25,424 nucleotides of DNA from assembly GCA_029012165.1 (NCBI GenBank), contig JAQXLO010000017.1, forward strand, positions 1 to 25,424, given 5' to 3'. The first letter of the stretch is position 1, and each line of letters begins with the position of its first letter. The notes beneath the pieces are model-generated. The model had not been told where the DNA came from. It worked only from the letters and a program-made list of their open reading frames with translations, and did not search any database. Both the position numbers and the translations under genes were made by a program. The DNA is from Oscillospiraceae bacterium (GTDB lineage: Bacteria; Bacillota; Clostridia; Oscillospirales; Acutalibacteraceae). Positions 22,939 to 25,424 of this stretch are shown in pieces.

Positions 22939-23277
22939 TCAGCCCGGAGGCCAAGTGAAATCTCTGCCGCCCAGCAGATGGAAGTGCAGATGCTTGACGG
23001 ACTGTCCCGCACTGTCGCCGCAGTTGGTGACAACACGGAAGCCGTCCTTCAGTCCCGCTTCTGCGGCAAGCTTTGCCGCAACTTCAAAAATGTGCGCCAC
23101 GACTGCACTGTTTTCCGCCGTGATCTGCGCCGCAGAGGGGATGTGCGCTTTGGGAATAATCAAAATGTGTACGGGTGCCTGAGGATCAATGTCATAGAAA
23201 GCGTAGACCTGCTCGTCCTCGTACACCTTTTTGGACGGGATCTCGCCTGCAATGATCTTGCAAAACAGACAATCCAT
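22939..23277 (-). CDS. HIT family nucleotide hydrolase (HinT-like)
   Basis: Histidine-triad protein; HinT-type enzymes hydrolyse nucleoside phosphoramidates and acyl-adenylates such as aminoacyl-AMP. The 112-residue protein starts CLFCKIIAGEIPSKKVYED and has VHILIIPKAHIPS and the triad KHLHFHLLGG, with His96, His98 (nucleophile) and His100. The C-terminal end is FTWPPG. Both N-terminal cysteines (Cys3, Cys6) of the Zn-binding CxxC are present, while later zinc ligands were not evident. The ATG at 23277 has AAGGAGG 8 nt upstream, and the gene follows alaS by 18 nt. Co-location with alaS fits a role in clearing adenylates, by inference. Confidence 0.95.
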   Translation of the reverse strand: MDCLFCKIIAGEIPSKKVYEDEQVYAFYDIDPQAPVHILIIPKAHIPSAAQITAENSAVVAHIFEVAAKLAAEAGLKDGFRVVTNCGDSAGQSVKHLHFHLLGGRDFTWPPG

Positions 23278-23295
23278 TGAAAGCAGCCTCCTTTT

Positions 23296-25424
23296 TTATT
23301 TCAGCATACCTGCCACGATCTCTGCCGCCGCAGCGATCGCATCCGGCAGTTTTTCAGCAATCTTAGCACCGGCCATGGCACTGTCGGGCTTACCGCCGCC
23401 TGCACCGCCGGCAACCTTTGCCGCTTCACGCACAAGAGTGCCTGCATGGGCGCCGGCTTTGACCGCATCCTTGCCGCAGGCCGCCGCAAGACTGACCGTG
23501 CCTTTATCGTTTAAACCGCCGACAAGGACAACCACGTCCTCGCCCTTTGCCTTGGCGCTGTCGCACATGGCACGCAGGGAATCCGCCGTCACCGTGCCAT
23601 CCAGCGCCGCCGCAAACAGACGGACTGCGCCGATCTGCTTCGCCTCGCCGAAAGCACTGCCCGCCTTGAGTGCGGACAACTCGGCGGAAAGCTTTTCGAT
23701 CTCTTTTTCCTTGCTCTTCAGCTCACTCATCAGCGCCGCAGCTCTGCGATCCAACTCGGCAGGATTGCCCACCTTCATGGTCGCCGCTGTACGGTGGATC
23801 AGGTCGATATTGTCATGCAGATAGGAAAGTACGCCTGTACCGGTCACGCCCTCGATACGGCGCACCCCGGCGGCAACGGAGGACTCGGAAACGATCTTGA
23901 ACAGACCCAGCGAGGCGGTATTGTCCACATGGGAGCCGCCGCAAAGCTCGATGCTGAATTTGTCCGCATCGGTCACATCGCCCGTGCAGACGACACGCAC
24001 CACATCGCCGTACTTCTCCCCGAACAGCGCCATGGCGCCGATCTTTTTTGCCTCGTCAATGGGCATCTCGGTCTTGCTGACCTTCTCACCCTTAAGAATC
24101 TCGGCGTTGACCATTGCCTCCACTTCGGCGATCTGCTCTGCCGTCATGGCGGAGAAATGGGTGAAGTCGAAGCGCACGGCGTGTTCATTGACCAGCTGTC
24201 CCGCCTGCTCCACATGGGTACCCAGCACCTTGCGCAGGGCGGCTTGCAGCAGGTGCGCCGCCGTATGGTTGCGCATGATCGCCTGCTTGCGGGCACTGTC
24301 CGCCGCCGTCTGCACGGCACTGCCTGCAGCGATCCCATCGCCCGAGGTCACCTTGCCGGTGTGCAGATACACGCCGTCGTTGGTCTTGGTGCAGGCGGTC
24401 ACGGTGAATACCGCATCTGCCGTGCGGATGGTACCGATGTCGCCGACCTGTCCGCCGCCCTCTGCGTAGAAAGCGGTGCGGTCAAGCACCAGTGTAGCCT
24501 CTGCGCCGTTCTCGGCATATTCCACACGTTCGCCGTCGGCAATAATGGTGAGCACCTCACCCTCGGCGTCAAAGGCATTCTCCCCGGCATAGATGGTTTT
24601 CGGCAGACCCTTGGTCACCACGCCGGCATTCTTCCACGCCTCTGCGCCGGCATCCTTGCGAGCGGCACGGGAACGGGCTCTCTGCTGGGCGACAAGGGCG
24701 TTGAACGCTTCCTCATCCACGGACATATTTTTTTCGTCCAGAATTTCCTTGGTCAGGTCGATGGGAAAGCCGAAAGTATCGGACAGACGGAACGCATCCT
24801 CGCCGGAAAGCACGGTACCGTCCGCATTTTCGATCATCTGGGACAGCAGCTGGAGACCGGCGTCGATGGTCTTGGAGAAGGATTCCTCCTCGTTGCGAAT
24901 GACGTTGATGATGAACTCCCGTTTTTCCACAAGGTTCGGGTAGGCGGTTTCGTTTTCATGAATGACCGTCTCACAAACCTCGGACAGGAACGGACGGTCG
25001 ATGCCCAAAAGCCGTCCGTGGCGGGCGGCACGGCGCAGAAGGCGGCGCAGGACATAGCCCCTGCCCTCGTTGGAGGGCATCACGCCGTCGCCGATCATGA
25101 AGGTCGTACTGCGGATATGGTCGGTGATGACACGCAGAGATACGTCATTCTTTTCGTTGTCGTGGTACTGCACACCGGCGATGCGCATGATGTGCTTCAT
25201 AATGTTCTGCACCGTATCGACCTCGAACAGATTGTCCACGTCCTGTGCGATACACGCCAGACGCTCCAGTCCCATACCGGTGTCGATGTTGCAGTTTTTC
25301 AGTCTTGTATAGTTGTTGTTGCCGTCGTTTTCAAACTGGGTGAATACCAGATTCCAAAACTCCACATAGCGGTCGCAGTCACAGCCGACCTTGCAGTCGG
25401 GAGAGCCGCAGCCGTACTTTTCGC
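23296..25424 (-). CDS. alaS: Alanyl-tRNA synthetase, C-terminal ~708 residues (5' end beyond window)
   Basis: Charges tRNA-Ala and hydrolyses misacylated Ser/Gly-tRNA-Ala. The gene continues past the right edge; about 170 N-terminal residues of a typical 880 are missing, including motif 1. The visible part opens EKYGCGSPDCKVGCDCDRY, then FWNLVFTQFENDG, motif NIDTGMGLERLA, the tRNA-recognition region, and the editing domain with HTAAH (HxxxH) and CGGSH zinc ligands. A coiled-coil and a DHHA1 C-Ala domain ending GGAGGGKPDSAMAGAKI and a short tail follow. The stop TAA is at 23296-23298. The Cys-rich CGxxxC...CDC segment is usual in clostridial AlaRS. The gene heads the cluster seen here and may be transcribed from a promoter outside the window. 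Confidence 0.98.
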   Translation of the reverse strand, partial: EKYGCGSPDCKVGCDCDRYVEFWNLVFTQFENDGNNNYTRLKNCNIDTGMGLERLACIAQDVDNLFEVDTVQNIMKHIMRIAGVQYHDNEKNDVSLRVITDHIRSTTFMIGDGVMPSNEGRGYVLRRLLRRAARHGRLLGIDRPFLSEVCETVIHENETAYPNLVEKREFIINVIRNEEESFSKTIDAGLQLLSQMIENADGTVLSGEDAFRLSDTFGFPIDLTKEILDEKNMSVDEEAFNALVAQQRARSRAARKDAGAEAWKNAGVVTKGLPKTIYAGENAFDAEGEVLTIIADGERVEYAENGAEATLVLDRTAFYAEGGGQVGDIGTIRTADAVFTVTACTKTNDGVYLHTGKVTSGDGIAAGSAVQTAADSARKQAIMRNHTAAHLLQAALRKVLGTHVEQAGQLVNEHAVRFDFTHFSAMTAEQIAEVEAMVNAEILKGEKVSKTEMPIDEAKKIGAMALFGEKYGDVVRVVCTGDVTDADKFSIELCGGSHVDNTASLGLFKIVSESSVAAGVRRIEGVTGTGVLSYLHDNIDLIHRTAATMKVGNPAELDRRAAALMSELKSKEKEIEKLSAELSALKAGSAFGEAKQIGAVRLFAAALDGTVTADSLRAMCDSAKAKGEDVVVLVGGLNDKGTVSLAAACGKDAVKAGAHAGTLVREAAKVAGGAGGGKPDSAMAGAKIAEKLPDAIAAAAEIVAGMLK

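Overview
The window is a dense housekeeping stretch of a bacterial chromosome. Every gene I can support (29, two cut by the window edges) lies on the minus strand, so transcription runs from high to low coordinates. The gene families and orders point to a Gram-positive member of the Clostridia. The evidence is the remA-gmk-rpoZ-priA-def-fmt block, the scpA-scpB-DUF2953-ytfJ-dacF-rluB block, the DUF1385-prmC pair, and cdaA-cdaR. The fairly high GC content by eye and the style of the proteins suggest the Oscillospiraceae/Ruminococcaceae group, but this is inference. GerW/YtfJ and a DacF-like carboxypeptidase fit a spore-former or a descendant of one. Shine-Dalgarno sequences close to AAGGAGG precede most genes.

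In transcription order, the right part (25424 to 18679) encodes alanyl-tRNA synthetase (partial), a HIT protein, a ComEC/Rec2 protein whose C-terminal metallo-beta-lactamase-like domain has lost its metal ligands, the DNA polymerase III delta subunit HolA, a Toprim/DUF4093 protein resembling RNase M5, and IspF of the MEP isoprenoid pathway. An 82-bp gap (18597-18678) then holds the only convincing promoter in the window (TTGAAA, 17 bp, extended TACAAT), with an inverted repeat around the -10 box.

That promoter drives the diadenylate cyclase gene cdaA, its regulator cdaR, a lipoprotein with four DxNxDG-type (FG-GAP/VCBS-like) motifs, and an OmpR-type response regulator with its sensor kinase, all overlapping or within 13 nt. 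The same run continues without a clear break through DUF1385, prmC, a site-2 protease, scpA, scpB, a DUF2953 protein, ytfJ/gerW, dacF, rluB, yicC, remA, gmk, rpoZ, priA, def, fmt and the start of a YugP-type zinc metallopeptidase.

Most of the window is ordinary core metabolism and information processing. The parts worth a second look are the coupling of the c-di-AMP synthase pair to an uncharacterised lipoprotein and two-component system, the palindromic cdaA promoter, and the degenerate ComEC domain. I found no tRNA or rRNA, CRISPR array, insertion sequence, prophage, riboswitch or strong terminator. No gene-free stretch exceeds 90 bp.
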